A DNA stretch of 64,000 nucleotides from contig NC_026498.1 in NCBI RefSeq assembly GCF_000328475.2, positions 124,001-188,000 on the forward strand. The letters are read 5' to 3'. Both the position numbers and the translations under genes were made by a program. Of this stretch, positions 31,814-41,522 are shown piece by piece. Source of the DNA: Mycosarcoma maydis (lineage: Eukaryota; Basidiomycota; Ustilaginomycetes; Ustilaginales). Below the pieces are notes generated by a model that saw only the letters and a program-made list of their open reading frames with translations, made no database searches and was not told the origin of the DNA. The stretch's first letter is position 1; every line of letters begins with the position of its first letter.

Positions 31814-32310
31814 CAAAAGATGCGTATTGCGTCTGAAGGTCACTGCAGCGTGTATCTATCCGGTCTTTCAATCGGTAGCGCGTGTGCACCGTGAACGATA
31901 TGGTGGTTCCAGAGGTGGGTGATGATGGCGCCGAGTTGGATGAACAAGAAGAAAGTTGCACGTTCAACGGTTGAAGCGAGGCAGAGGTGTGATTCACGAT
32001 TCCACTCGTGACTTGAATAATCACTGAATTCTCTTTTGACACCTCGTGCCTCGTGCCTTTTCTTTGGACAGGATCACGAGTCACGAGTGTGAGTTTGTGC
32101 GTCACACAGCTACAAATCACGAATCACGAATCACGAGTCACGGAGTCGTGTTGAGGTGTGAGTCACGAGCCACGAGTATGCGCATGCATTTTGCTGCGCC
32201 CTAACATGAAAAAATCGCCGGTCGTCCGTGGTCCAGCCTGACCGAAATCCGCGGCCTGTGCTCTTCACTCTGTCGGCTCAAACCGTCCATTCGTGATTCA
32301 CGATTTCGAC
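31814..32310. other. divergent promoter region of HTS1 and USE1
   Basis: About 500 bases between the two ATGs, rich in the palindromic word family: AATCACGAATCACGAATCACGAG near 32116-32138, GTGAGTCACGAGCCACGAG near 32158-32176, and ATTCGTGATTCACGATT at 32290-32306, only a few bases before the USE1 ATG. No coding region. Confidence 0.65.
32159..32165. promoter_or_regulatory. TGAGTCA element upstream of HTS1 and USE1
   Basis: Perfect Gcn4/AP-1-type heptamer about 350 bases upstream of the long-form HTS1 ATG, inside a GTGAGTCACGAG copy of the repeat family. Aminoacyl-tRNA synthetase genes can be under general amino acid control, but chance origin from the repeat is equally possible. Confidence 0.25.
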
Positions 32311-33483
32311 ATGTTGGCTAGCGATCCACGATCCACCATCTCAGCTGTCCTGGACCGTCGATTTAGGAGCGACAAAATGGCTGCCTCACTGGACAATGTG
32401 CCACCCATGTCATCCGCATCACGGCAACAGTTCCAGCAATACCTGGCGCGTCTTGCTTCCACCCCATCTGCAGCGACTGACAAGAGCGATGACAGTAGCG
32501 CCTCGTCTGCTGCTAATGTGGATGTGCTCGTGCAGCGTAGTGCTCAGCTCGCATCTCGCGTGGATGCGCTTCATGCGCAGATCATCGGACGAAACACTTG
32601 CTCCGCCGACAATGACGATGTACGGCTCTTCTGGTCTACCTTGGCGTTGCTCACCAACCTTCGGGCGGCTGCAAGTCAGCTTGAGCAGCAAACGTCTAGC
32701 GGAAAAGATGCAAAGCAGACCGAGTTAGCCTTGGCAAGGACAAGGCAGGATGTGGAGATCGTACAGTCACTGCTTAAAACGCTCAGTGTTTCGAGCCAAG
32801 CTGAATCAGCCGACGTGTTTACAGCTGCGCCGCTTTCACCGCGTTCATGTACAGTCTCGTTCGCAAATGCATGTACGACAGAGAAGCAGGACGGATACGA
32901 ATACTGGAAGCAGCGTACACTATCGTCAATCCATACGGACCATGATGAATCCTCTCCTTGTACCTCTGACGATGATGCGGCGTCCTCGTCCTCGGTCTTC
33001 ACCGAGCCCGACCTTGATCCCACTCCGCCCAAACTCGCCGCTCTCAACCCCGATCATTCACGAGATACCCAAGACTACTCCGAATACTCTCTTGCTTCGC
33101 ATCGCTCCACCTCATCTCCACCCGCACCTGCACCCGGACCCGAGCCTCCGGCGCCTCCTCATCCCTCTACTACTACCGCCAGCGACACCATCCTCCAATC
33201 CGACCGAGCAAGCCACGAAGCGCTCTCCTCGGAACTCCTGCGCATGGCCTCGATCCTCAAAACCAACTCGCTCGCCTTCGCCGATTCTCTCGAACGCGAT
33301 CGCTTGCTCCTCGAAAAGGCCGCCTCTGATCTCGGCCAGAACCTCGACCTCATGACTCGTACACGCGGAAGGCTAGGCGTCTATTCCAAAAAGGCCAGAA
33401 GCATGGGATGGTTCACCCTCTCTGCCATTCTTATCGTCATCATCAGCTGGATGCTCATGTTTCTGCTCATCCGACTCACCTGA
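32311..33483 (+). CDS. USE1: Use1-type ER SNARE
   Basis: A 390-residue protein from the ATG at 32311; ATGs at 32377 (MAASLDNV) and 32407 are alternative starts. The C-terminal 100 residues define it: LSSELLRMASILKTNSLAFADSLERD is the conserved Use1 helix, then a heptad region through DLGQNLDLMTRTRGRLGVYSKKARS, and a single membrane anchor WFTLSAILIVIISWMLMFLL with a short tail. Use1 is the Qc-like SNARE of the ER complex with Ufe1, Sec20 and Sec22, which receives COPI vesicles from the Golgi. The middle (about 190-290) is Pro/Ser-rich and likely disordered. It converges with the BRPF-like gene, with 69 bases between stops. A tail-anchored protein: the family is clear, the exact start is not. 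Confidence 0.88.
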   Translation: MLASDPRSTISAVLDRRFRSDKMAASLDNVPPMSSASRQQFQQYLARLASTPSAATDKSDDSSASSAANVDVLVQRSAQLASRVDALHAQIIGRNTCSADNDDVRLFWSTLALLTNLRAAASQLEQQTSSGKDAKQTELALARTRQDVEIVQSLLKTLSVSSQAESADVFTAAPLSPRSCTVSFANACTTEKQDGYEYWKQRTLSSIHTDHDESSPCTSDDDAASSSSVFTEPDLDPTPPKLAALNPDHSRDTQDYSEYSLASHRSTSSPPAPAPGPEPPAPPHPSTTTASDTILQSDRASHEALSSELLRMASILKTNSLAFADSLERDRLLLEKAASDLGQNLDLMTRTRGRLGVYSKKARSMGWFTLSAILIVIISWMLMFLLIRLT

Positions 33484-33552
33484 ATCCACACTTTGCGCAC
33501 GCATTTCAACTCTATGCATTCGTTGCCAACCTGCGTTTGTGTGTGCCAGCGA

Positions 33553-36500
33553 CTAGTACGACTTGGCATCTTCATACGCATCCCTCACCTGCTTCGTCTT
33601 ACCCTTCTTAGCAGCAAGCTTGAGGTACTTTTCATCCTCGCTCTCATCCATCAACAACGGCGCCAACTTCAGAGGCGTGATCCAGCCGTAGCTTGTCTGC
33701 TTACCAAAGAATCTCACCGCCACCATGCTCTCGTCCTCCGGCTGGGTTCGCAACATTTCACCGGGCAGGTCGGTCTTGTCTCGAATGACAATTGCCGGAA
33801 AGTGAGGAAACGTTTCCACTTTAGCCCACACCTTTGTGCCTGCCGCTGGAGGATGCGTGACGTAGTCGAACGCTTCTTTCGACCGAGACACTTTGCACTC
33901 CGCACGCCGTCGTTTGGCAGCGGGGGGAGAAGCGGACGGATCAATCAGAGAGGTGGCTTGACGAGCGCTACGCCGCGTTGTACTGGCTGTCTCGTTAGAG
34001 GCGGCTTCAGAACCAGCTTGCGAAGCGGCGCTCAGCTCTTCTCCACGGTTGCGCTTCAGTCTGTTTGGCTTTCTCGCCGATTGAGCACCTGCATGCTTCT
34101 CGCCTTCATCGTCTGTGGTCAGTGGCGAACTGGCCGCCCGATCAGTGTCCTTGCTATTCCTCCTGTCTGGTTTCGAACCTGCCTCTTTTCGTGTACTGCT
34201 CGAATCCTTTGCCTTCGCTGTCGATGATGCTGGCACTGAGCGAGGATCCGTCGACGGCGCAGTGCGCGATCTCGGGCGCTGCTGAGGAGTTGTCGGCGAA
34301 GAGGATTTAGCAGCGCGACTCGCCCCAAAGGCGACAGGCGACTCTGGTGCCGAGATTTTGCGCGGTCGCTGCCCAATCATTTCCGGTCGCGCAGCGCTGC
34401 TGCGATGGCGTTTCGAGCCCTCAGGAAGCACCCAACCAGTGTTGAACAGGAGGAACGAGTCGTGCGCACCCACATCCGCTTTGACTTGGACACCGTCTTG
34501 CGTCTTGGCGGATGTCTGCGACAATGACGTTTGCATTGACGATGATTGCGGTCTTGCATCGCTTTGTGCATCGATATGCTCAGTCGATGCTGCATGGGCT
34601 GAACTCTGTGTACTTCGGCGTCGGCTACGCACAGGTGTTGCAGGTAATGCTTCTGCGATTGCCTGTTCCGACTTGACTTCGGCTTCAGTTTCAGCCGCGA
34701 TAGAGCGGCGCGTGCTTCTTCTCTCGACCGGCTCTTTTGGCTGACTATCAGAAGGGTTACGCTTGCGTGCTGCCCTCACTGACGTCTTCTCGGCTGGTAC
34801 TGCTGCGGACATCCTAGCGGAACGCTTGCCATTTGCTGATCCGGGGAGCGAATCCCGTTCCACCGGCGCAGGCCGGGGCGGTGGAACGTAGAGTTGTTGA
34901 ACAAAGTCTTCCATAAGATTCATCACAGGCGCGGTAAGCCTGCGGCGTTGCGAAGCTGTGGGATCTGCCTGATTGTCCGCATGGCCGTGCTCTTCTGCCT
35001 TGACGTGCGTGGTCGGTGGCATGGGATGCGTATTGTACGCTTGCTGTCGGATCTGCAATTGCTCTTCCTCTTCCATGAGGCAATAGTCTCGAAGCAGCGA
35101 CACCAGGTCTGATGGGGGCTCGAGCCCGAGCTCGATCAGTTGGCGTCGACTTTCGGCGTCTATCGTGTAAATCTGCTTGTTCGACGTGTCTGAAGTCACA
35201 AAGGCATGTTTTCTGCTACCTTCCTTACTGTCTGTGTCCGTCGTTGGTTCCGCTTGCACTCGCTTCTGTTGATGGTAGACGAGATGAGACGTCTCGATTG
35301 CTGCCAACTCCTTAAACACCTCGGGTATCATCTTGAGGATTTTGGAAGCGGCTTTGTGGTAAGGGGTATCTGCCTTGTTGTATGTCATGGCGTTGGTAGC
35401 AATCATGAGTACGTCCTGGCGTATCTCTTCGACCGTGTCGTATGCTTTGTGGGCGATCTTGTCCTTGATGGTAGCCCAGTCCATAGGGTCCTTGACAATG
35501 TCGTAGTAGTCCGGTACATCAACTTTGGACACAGGTTGCGCAAAGAAACCGTAGCGATCAACCGCTTCAAGCTTGGCGATGGCGGCGCGCAGATCAGTAT
35601 GGAAGGGGAATAGCACAGGCTCTATCAGCGAGTTGCGGATCTCTTGCGCTTGGCGCAGTTTTTCCTTTTCGCGTTTGCGGACCTGTTCGACAAGCATGCG
35701 GACGCGTTCGAGATCCTCGCGAATACTGCGAAGGAAGTGGAGCTTTTTGGCCTTTTGAGCGTCGGTCTGCTCTTTGTTTTGCGACGAGGCGGTCCAAGGC
35801 TCGAGGTGTAGACGTTTGAGGAGGGGTGCGCCTCGACGAGCCTCGCGCTTGAGCGACCAGTAGCGGGCGATGAGTTGAACGACGGTGGCCTTTTTGCGAA
35901 GCTGGACCTTGGTGATGTATTCGAGCACGCGATTGGCAATGTAAGCGGGGACGAGGGGAGGACCCGCCTTGAAGCTCTTCTTGTAGGCACGAGCTGACTT
36001 GGACGTGCTTCTCGGATCACTGGTGGCGGTTGCGCTCTCGTTGCTGCCGACCAGAGAGCTGCGACGACTGACCGAGATCAGGGGTGCTCCCTTGCCGGAC
36101 TCGACGGAAAGCTCGCGAGTGCGTGAAGAGACAAAGGGCGATGCGCGGTAGGAAGCCTCGGAACGGTCGTCTTCCAATGCAGCTTGCCGACCAAAGTCGA
36201 TCTTGAATTGGTGCCTCAGGTCGGCGGGCATATGCCGATGACAGCAGGCACGCAACACCTCGGAGCCCTCGTCATCGCTGTTGTCCGAATCGTCGTAGAG
36301 GTGATGCGAGACGCGGGTGCGTTCGGTGCGGAAAAGAAGGCCAGCCTTGCGAGCACAAGTGACGTGGAAGGCGGTGAAGCAAGAGCGGTTGTCGCACTGG
36401 ATGCAAGCACCCATGCGGTACCTGCAGAGGTAGCACTGCAGCTTCCATCTTGCCTTAGGAATGCGCTCTACACTGTCGATGGGTTCCATGTAGACGGGAT

Positions 36501-37236
36501 TGCTGACGCCAGTCTCTGGGATCCACATTGCGCAGAGGAGGTGGGCCCACTTTCCGGTGGTGGTCTGCTTGAAAGCTCCGCCTTCGTGGGGGCAGAGTAT
36601 GCACGAGACAGCACGGTCGGGTGAGACGGTGCATTTGCGGCAGAGCCACTGGCCCTCGGGGATGTAGGGGATGCCATAGCAGTCTTGATGGACGGCGAGA
36701 TTGCAGCCATCGCAAAAGACGATGGCGTTTGAGTTTTCGCACTCGCCATCGTCACAGATAGCGCACTTGCTGTCGTCACCACCTTCCGAATCTGCGTCGT
36801 CGGCGTCTGCACCTTCGGCTGCGACCTCGGTGGCGGCGCTATGGCGCGCTTTGGGAGGGATGCGCTTCATGAGATCGAACCACTCCTTTTCAAGCTGGTC
36901 GAGGATGATCTCAAAAATCTCGTATGATATCGAGTCGAGACCTTCCTTGCGCCTCTCGTAGTTGAAAGCGTCGAGCCACTCTTGATCCTGCTCGTCCATG
37001 TCATACTCGACCTGCTTCTTGAGGTCGCCCTCGATCGGCTCGACGTAGCGGATATAATGGTCGGGTTTATCGTACTCGGAGCCGTCATTGTAGCCAAAAG
37101 GAAGAGCTTGTGCGTCGATAAAGCCCGGAGGTATGCGAAAGAGGAGTGCTTCCTCTGGTGGCACTTTGCGAAAGCTGACCTTGGGAAGTGACGAGGCCAA
37201 GGGAATGTTGTTGGGTTTCGAGGGGATGCCTGGCAT
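33553..37236 (-). CDS. BRPF-like scaffold of a MYST acetyltransferase complex (PHD-knuckle-PHD, bromodomain, PWWP)
   Basis: A 1227-residue nuclear protein. After an N-terminal Epl1-like region (VSFRKVPPEEALLFRI and YDMDEQDQEWLDAFN), a PHD finger begins at about 157 (CAICDDGECENSNAIVFCDG), followed by a zinc knuckle (CILCPHEGGAFKQT) and an extended PHD (CYLCRYRMGACIQCDNRSC) ending with CCHRH at about 335. A bromodomain spans about 545-645 (VPDYYDIVKDPMDWATI, NAMTYNKADT). A long Ser/Arg-rich linker leads to a C-terminal PWWP domain at about 1130-1195 (GTKVWAKVETFPHFPAIVI, VAVRFFGKQTSYGWI). This is the order of metazoan BRPF1-3. In S. cerevisiae NuA3 these modules are split between Nto1 and Pdp3. 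The likely role is to target a histone H3 acetyltransferase to methylated nucleosomes. The ATG at 37236 fits; no intron found. Confidence 0.93.
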   Translation of the reverse strand: MPGIPSKPNNIPLASSLPKVSFRKVPPEEALLFRIPPGFIDAQALPFGYNDGSEYDKPDHYIRYVEPIEGDLKKQVEYDMDEQDQEWLDAFNYERRKEGLDSISYEIFEIILDQLEKEWFDLMKRIPPKARHSAATEVAAEGADADDADSEGGDDSKCAICDDGECENSNAIVFCDGCNLAVHQDCYGIPYIPEGQWLCRKCTVSPDRAVSCILCPHEGGAFKQTTTGKWAHLLCAMWIPETGVSNPVYMEPIDSVERIPKARWKLQCYLCRYRMGACIQCDNRSCFTAFHVTCARKAGLLFRTERTRVSHHLYDDSDNSDDEGSEVLRACCHRHMPADLRHQFKIDFGRQAALEDDRSEASYRASPFVSSRTRELSVESGKGAPLISVSRRSSLVGSNESATATSDPRSTSKSARAYKKSFKAGPPLVPAYIANRVLEYITKVQLRKKATVVQLIARYWSLKREARRGAPLLKRLHLEPWTASSQNKEQTDAQKAKKLHFLRSIREDLERVRMLVEQVRKREKEKLRQAQEIRNSLIEPVLFPFHTDLRAAIAKLEAVDRYGFFAQPVSKVDVPDYYDIVKDPMDWATIKDKIAHKAYDTVEEIRQDVLMIATNAMTYNKADTPYHKAASKILKMIPEVFKELAAIETSHLVYHQQKRVQAEPTTDTDSKEGSRKHAFVTSDTSNKQIYTIDAESRRQLIELGLEPPSDLVSLLRDYCLMEEEEQLQIRQQAYNTHPMPPTTHVKAEEHGHADNQADPTASQRRRLTAPVMNLMEDFVQQLYVPPPRPAPVERDSLPGSANGKRSARMSAAVPAEKTSVRAARKRNPSDSQPKEPVERRSTRRSIAAETEAEVKSEQAIAEALPATPVRSRRRSTQSSAHAASTEHIDAQSDARPQSSSMQTSLSQTSAKTQDGVQVKADVGAHDSFLLFNTGWVLPEGSKRHRSSAARPEMIGQRPRKISAPESPVAFGASRAAKSSSPTTPQQRPRSRTAPSTDPRSVPASSTAKAKDSSSTRKEAGSKPDRRNSKDTDRAASSPLTTDDEGEKHAGAQSARKPNRLKRNRGEELSAASQAGSEAASNETASTTRRSARQATSLIDPSASPPAAKRRRAECKVSRSKEAFDYVTHPPAAGTKVWAKVETFPHFPAIVIRDKTDLPGEMLRTQPEDESMVAVRFFGKQTSYGWITPLKLAPLLMDESEDEKYLKLAAKKGKTKQVRDAYEDAKSY

Positions 37237-37984
37237 GACGGCAAAGCTCCATAAGCTCGCTCGATGGCTGTGGCTTGCTACTACGCGATAAGCTCACGCT
37301 GGTGAATCATAGTTCGACAACGTACGGTGCTACGAGTGATGACAAGTCTCTTTGTGGTGATGGATGGTTGGTAAGCCTCTGCACGAAAGCATGAACATGG
37401 TCCATGCTCGCCAACCCACACTCAGCTCCGCACAAACACGAAAGCCCGACAGCTGCTCACGTTTCTGGCTTGTTTAGTCAAGTTAGCAAGCCCGTGGCAC
37501 GCCGTGAGTGAGCACAGAGCGTTTCTTGTGTTTGTTTGAATTTGGTTTCAACTCGTCACTTCACGCTTGAATACGCCTTTTTTTTATTTTTTTTTTTGTT
37601 TTTGTTCTTAGCGCGTCACGCCCTTGTCGCGTTCCATCCCTCAATCGTTAATCATGAATCGTGAATCGTGAATCGTATTCATGATTCGTGATTGCGCATA
37701 ATTTCAGGAATGTTAGTTTAGCCGTTCTAGCACCTTTCGGCAGCGCCCACGACCACGCCCGCATTGCCGTGCCGATCTCGCGAATCGTGGATCACGAATC
37801 GGGGGCACGAGTCTCGGAGCCTTTCTCCTTTTTTTCGGGACAGAAGCGACTCTCTTCTTGGCTCATAATTCACATTCGTGATTCACGATTGTTGGACGCC
37901 GACGCTGAACGGGCTGTACACCACTACATTCTCGTCCACAGCCATTCGTGATTGTTCACATCAACATCTGCGATCGACTTCAGC
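37237..37984. other. divergent promoter region of the BRPF-like gene and COA3
   Basis: No coding region. Includes a T-rich stretch (37579-37606) and a dense cluster of the intergenic word, AATCGTGAATCGTGAATCGT near 37658-37677 and ATTCGTGATTCACGATT near 37875-37891, plus ATTCGTGATT at 37944. Confidence 0.65.
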
Positions 37985-38458
37985 ATGATGCTCGCGCTTT
38001 CGACGCTCAAAGCTGCATCTAGCTCTCGCGCACCTGTCGCGGCGAGATTCAATTCAACTCAGGCTGGCAACGGTCCCGATGCGTCTTTTGGCTCAGCGAC
38101 ACGCTCCACTGTGCCTCCTCGATCCACACATGCCACCTACCATCCAGGAGGATATGGCATCTCGCAAGGCCTCAAGAGGGCAAGAAAACCATATCGTGTG
38201 CGCAACATTCTCACTGGATCACTGATCGTGGCTTTCGCCACCAGCGTCTATTTTTATTCAATCTCAAAGGTGGGTTCCGCTATCCCCTTACTCATAACAA
38301 TGACTCGCTTACTGACGCTGTATCAATCGTCAACTCTCCTTCTCACGTCTGAACAGGTCAAACAAGATGACTTCTCCGACCTTGCCGAGATCAGAGCACC
38401 AACAGCCACTGATTCTGTCCCTGTCACTACCGAGTCGGATCACAAACACCAAGTATGA
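37985..38458 (+). CDS. COA3: cytochrome c oxidase assembly factor Coa3
   Basis: Two exons, 37985-38269 and 38357-38458, separated by an 87-base intron (GTGGGT..ACAG, branch-like ACTGACG); product 128 residues starting MMLALSTLKAASSSRAPVA. The N-terminus is a typical mitochondrial presequence. The core YRVRNILTGSLIVAFATSVYFYSISKVKQDDFSDL carries one membrane segment followed by the conserved Coa3/CCDC56 signature, made continuous only by splicing. Coa3 sits in the inner membrane, binds newly made Cox1 and links its translation to complex IV assembly. The intron length is a multiple of three with no stop, so retention would insert 29 mostly hydrophobic residues in frame after the membrane segment. 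Starts upstream of 37985 lack ATG. Confidence 0.9.
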   Translation: MMLALSTLKAASSSRAPVAARFNSTQAGNGPDASFGSATRSTVPPRSTHATYHPGGYGISQGLKRARKPYRVRNILTGSLIVAFATSVYFYSISKVGSAIPLLITMTRLLTLYQSSTLLLTSEQVKQDDFSDLAEIRAPTATDSVPVTTESDHKHQV

Positions 38459-39008
38459 TCCAGCAGTTCTCACAAAGCCAGTGCATTGTTGAATCACCAC
38501 TCTCATATTTCAGTGTTCCAAGCTTGATACTTGTAATGTATAGCTTATGACAATGAGAGGTCGTCTCAAGCTCGTGCTCTTCCTGGTCTTGTATCGAGTC
38601 CATGCTGGCTAAAGAGCAGCCAGTTGAAGACGAATTTCTTGTGTTGAATCAGAAGCGTCAAGGCCAAGTGAGGTTGTCAGGACGTCCGCATGCTTCACGG
38701 TTTGCGTTAGGCTCCCTCTGTCCACCATATCGTGATTCTTGTGTGCCTTTAGAGGCGTGGCAGTGACAGCTTGTGTCGCTGCCATCGAAAAGCCTCAGAG
38801 CCGGTTTCCGAGATAAAATCACGAACAGTCGTGAGTCAAGCAAACTAAACGCGGCTGCAAACCTCCACTTTGCGTAAAGTGCTCAGTTAGTGAGTCGCTC
38901 GTTGTACAGGCGCTGCCTGCTTGCCACCATCACGCTAATCCTTTTGCGCTATAATATACATATCCATACTCTACCAGGGTCAAGCAAGCGTTGTTGCAGC
39001 ACTTAGCC
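38459..39008. other. intergenic region between COA3 and the scramblase-like gene
   Basis: About 550 bases holding the COA3 3' flank and promoter of the next gene, with an AT-rich TATA-like block (GCTATAATATACATATCC, 38948-38965) about 45-60 bases before the next ATG. No gene recognised. Confidence 0.6.
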
Positions 39009-40802
39009 ATGGCAGGTGCCAGAGTATTGGCCGCCACGGTCGAGCGGCACTTTGCACGTCGCTCCAGGTCTCATCTTTGCGGCATCGTTGCAGGTACCAC
39101 GACAAGCTGGGCTACGGATAGACCGATGACCGGCTCCGTTTTACGGTCAGTTTCGACATCCTCGGCTTTAGCGTCTTCGAGAATGGGCAGAGGCAACCGC
39201 TTCACAGTGTCTCGAAATCATCGTCGTCCAACCAACTTGTCAGCTGCACATCACGCTTCCGACAGAATTCCACATCACGCAACTCCATATCCTGGCGCAC
39301 CTTCGACCACCCTGGATCCGGCGCACAGCGCCAGCGAAACCGTGTCGGAAACCCGCTCTTCACCAGAGAATACCACATCGAAGGCCATCACCGATCCATC
39401 GGTCTCCATACCGGCCATCGTCCCGCACGATCCGCACTCGGTCCTTCAGGCCTCCAGCCCCAACTTTTCCGGTGCCACTCAACTCCTTACCCAGTCCGCT
39501 CTCGTTGTGACACGGGAGATTGAAATGATCAACATTTTCCTGGGCTTTGAACAAGCTAACAAGTACTCCATCCATGCACCCAGCGGCGAGCTTGTAGGCT
39601 ATCTTGCGGAGGAAGAGCAAGGTTTGCTCGGCGGAGCGCTCCAAAGACAGGTGCTGCGTACGCACCGACCTTTTCGTGCTACTGTGATGGACGCCTCCGG
39701 GAAACCGGTGCTAATGATTCGAAGGCCATTCACGTGGATCAATTCGACTGCGAGCATTTACGCTGTTCGATCGGATTATCCCATAGGATACGGTGCTCCT
39801 CAGGACAGCGACTTGGAGCTGATTGGAGAGGTCAAGCAGCGGTGGCATCTGTACAAACGTCGATATGAGCTCTTTCTCAAAAGGACGGCCGAGGATGGCG
39901 AGGGCCACAATTTCGTCCAATTTGCTCAGATCGATGCGGGCTTTCTCAGCTGGACGTTTCTGATGCAGGATGCCGAGAGCAAACTGGTGGGTGCGATTGA
40001 TCGAAACTTCCGAGGCTTTGGAAGGGAAATTTTTACAGATACCGGTCAATACGTGCTGCGATTCGATAGTGTCGGTGAAACCGCGATGGCAGACGCTCGT
40101 TTATCGGCGCCTTCCTCCGGAGAAGCATCGCAATCCAAGCGGACGGGGATAGCAGAAGGGCTCGAGTTAGTCGAGAGTCATGGTACACGGGCGCTGACGT
40201 TGGACGAGCGCGCAGTGGCACTAGCGACAGCGGTGAGCATCGATTTCGACTACTTTAGCCGTCATTCGGAAGGCATGCATGGAGGAGGCGGGATGTTCCC
40301 ATGGATGATGATGCCCATGGGCGGTGGCGGAGGAGGAGAAGCGGCTGAGACTCCCAGAGGTGGCGCTAATAGCGACAATGTGCCCAGCAATCCCAGTGGC
40401 GGCGCGGACGGTGGATTCGGAACTGGTGTTGCGGGAGGAGCCATCGGTAGTGGGATGGATTATCCGTACGGCGCATCGGATTCAGGCATTAGTGAGGATG
40501 GTAGGCTAGGTCGAGATCCATCCAACCCGAACGGATATTCAGAGGACTCGATGCCTTCGCAGCAGGAGCAGAATGAAAGCCCATGGTGGAATGCAGACCA
40601 ACAGCAACAGCAACAGCAGGGGCCTCAGCAGGGAGATGTGTGGGGTACCGGAAATTCTGATCCGTGGGCAGGAGCGGGAGATACACAGCAGCAAGATGAG
40701 AGCATTTGGGGTGGATGGGGCAGTAACGGTGGAGAGGGTGGAGGGGGTGGAGGTTGGGGAGGATTCTTTGGCGGCGATGGTGATAGCGGCAGCGATTGGT
40801 AA
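39009..40802 (+). CDS. AIM25: mitochondrial phospholipid scramblase-like protein (Aim25 family)
   Basis: A 597-residue protein from the ATG at 39009. The N-terminus (MAGARVLAATVERHFARRSRSH) is basic and fits a mitochondrial presequence. Residues about 155-420 form a scramblase domain: LLTQSALVVTREIEMINIF, PFRATVMDASGKPVLMIRRPF, IGEVKQRWHLYKRRYELFL, FVQFAQIDAGFLSWTF and AIDRNFRGFGREIFTDTGQY. The last part, DERAVALATAVSIDFDYFSRH, precedes a Gly/Gln-rich tail of about 170 residues with poly-Gln and a GGGGGGWGGFF run. Yeast Aim25 and animal PLSCR3 are mitochondrial members; whether they move lipids is unsettled. The tail is unusual in length. Single exon; directly downstream of COA3 on the same strand. 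Confidence 0.9.
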   Translation: MAGARVLAATVERHFARRSRSHLCGIVAGTTTSWATDRPMTGSVLRSVSTSSALASSRMGRGNRFTVSRNHRRPTNLSAAHHASDRIPHHATPYPGAPSTTLDPAHSASETVSETRSSPENTTSKAITDPSVSIPAIVPHDPHSVLQASSPNFSGATQLLTQSALVVTREIEMINIFLGFEQANKYSIHAPSGELVGYLAEEEQGLLGGALQRQVLRTHRPFRATVMDASGKPVLMIRRPFTWINSTASIYAVRSDYPIGYGAPQDSDLELIGEVKQRWHLYKRRYELFLKRTAEDGEGHNFVQFAQIDAGFLSWTFLMQDAESKLVGAIDRNFRGFGREIFTDTGQYVLRFDSVGETAMADARLSAPSSGEASQSKRTGIAEGLELVESHGTRALTLDERAVALATAVSIDFDYFSRHSEGMHGGGGMFPWMMMPMGGGGGGEAAETPRGGANSDNVPSNPSGGADGGFGTGVAGGAIGSGMDYPYGASDSGISEDGRLGRDPSNPNGYSEDSMPSQQEQNESPWWNADQQQQQQQGPQQGDVWGTGNSDPWAGAGDTQQQDESIWGGWGSNGGEGGGGGGWGGFFGGDGDSGSDW

Positions 40803-41064
40803 TCGCTTCTAAACAAATATACTCCTTAACACCTCTCCATGCATCTGTCTTGCCATGTTAGTGGGCCGACTGCGTCGTGTTTGCTTGTGTGCAAAGATGG
40901 ATTTTGAGAACGAAAGCTCCATTCACACGTGCCTCTCTCTCTGGTACAGCAGTAAGGTACCTGCGCACCATCTGCTGTGAACGTTGATTGACAGACGCGT
41001 AGTATACAAGAGGCTCGAAAAAGCTATCCTGCTTGCGAAGTTGGGAGAGCCTCGACGAACTTTT

Positions 41065-41522
41065 CTACGCGATGCTCCTCTTGTGCTCGACCTGGACGCC
41101 TCGGTTGGTCATGGCTACCCTGCTCAATTCCTGTTGCTGTTTCAAAAGGACGAGCCTCTGTGTTGCTGTCAAGTAGGGGTTGGCTTCGATCCCTTCTGTC
41201 CTCAACACTGTACCGATGGACATGAAGAATCCGAACGTAGCTGCTGAGCTAAGCATGAATTGCGATAGCGTTCCGAGTGCGCCTCTTGGTCCCGGGCCTG
41301 CGCGAAGAATCTGGATTCCACCACCGATGAAGCCGATTGTGAGTCCTACAAGGGTGCCTGTCATTGCGCCCATTTTGACTGTTCAGCGTAACAAGAAGCG
41401 ACACAGGTTAGCGGGTAAGAAGCCGGAGAGAGGAAGAAAGGGTAGAGGAGTGAGAACGTACTCTTTTGAAAGACAGTCGGTTCGCCGCCTGGAATTCCTT
41501 GCATTTGAGGCGGAGGCGGCAT
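41065..41522 (-). CDS. MGR2: Mgr2/Romo1-family inner membrane protein (TIM23 subunit)
   Basis: Two exons, 41522-41462 and 41378-41065, with an 83-base intron (GTACGT..ACAG); product 124 residues. It begins MPPPPQMQGIPGGEPTVFQK and joins to IKMGAMTGTLVGLTIGFIGG; the junction recreates the family FxKxKMG motif, which supports both splice sites. Two hydrophobic hairpin segments (LVGLTIGFIGGGIQIL and FMLSSAATFGFFMSIGTVL) flank a short loop, as in Romo1/Mgr2. Yeast Mgr2 seals the lateral gate of the TIM23 translocase and couples TIM21 to it. A hydrophilic tail of about 40 residues after the second segment is longer than in human Romo1 (79 residues) but similar to fungal forms. Divergent from the macrodomain gene (438 bases). 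Confidence 0.93.
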
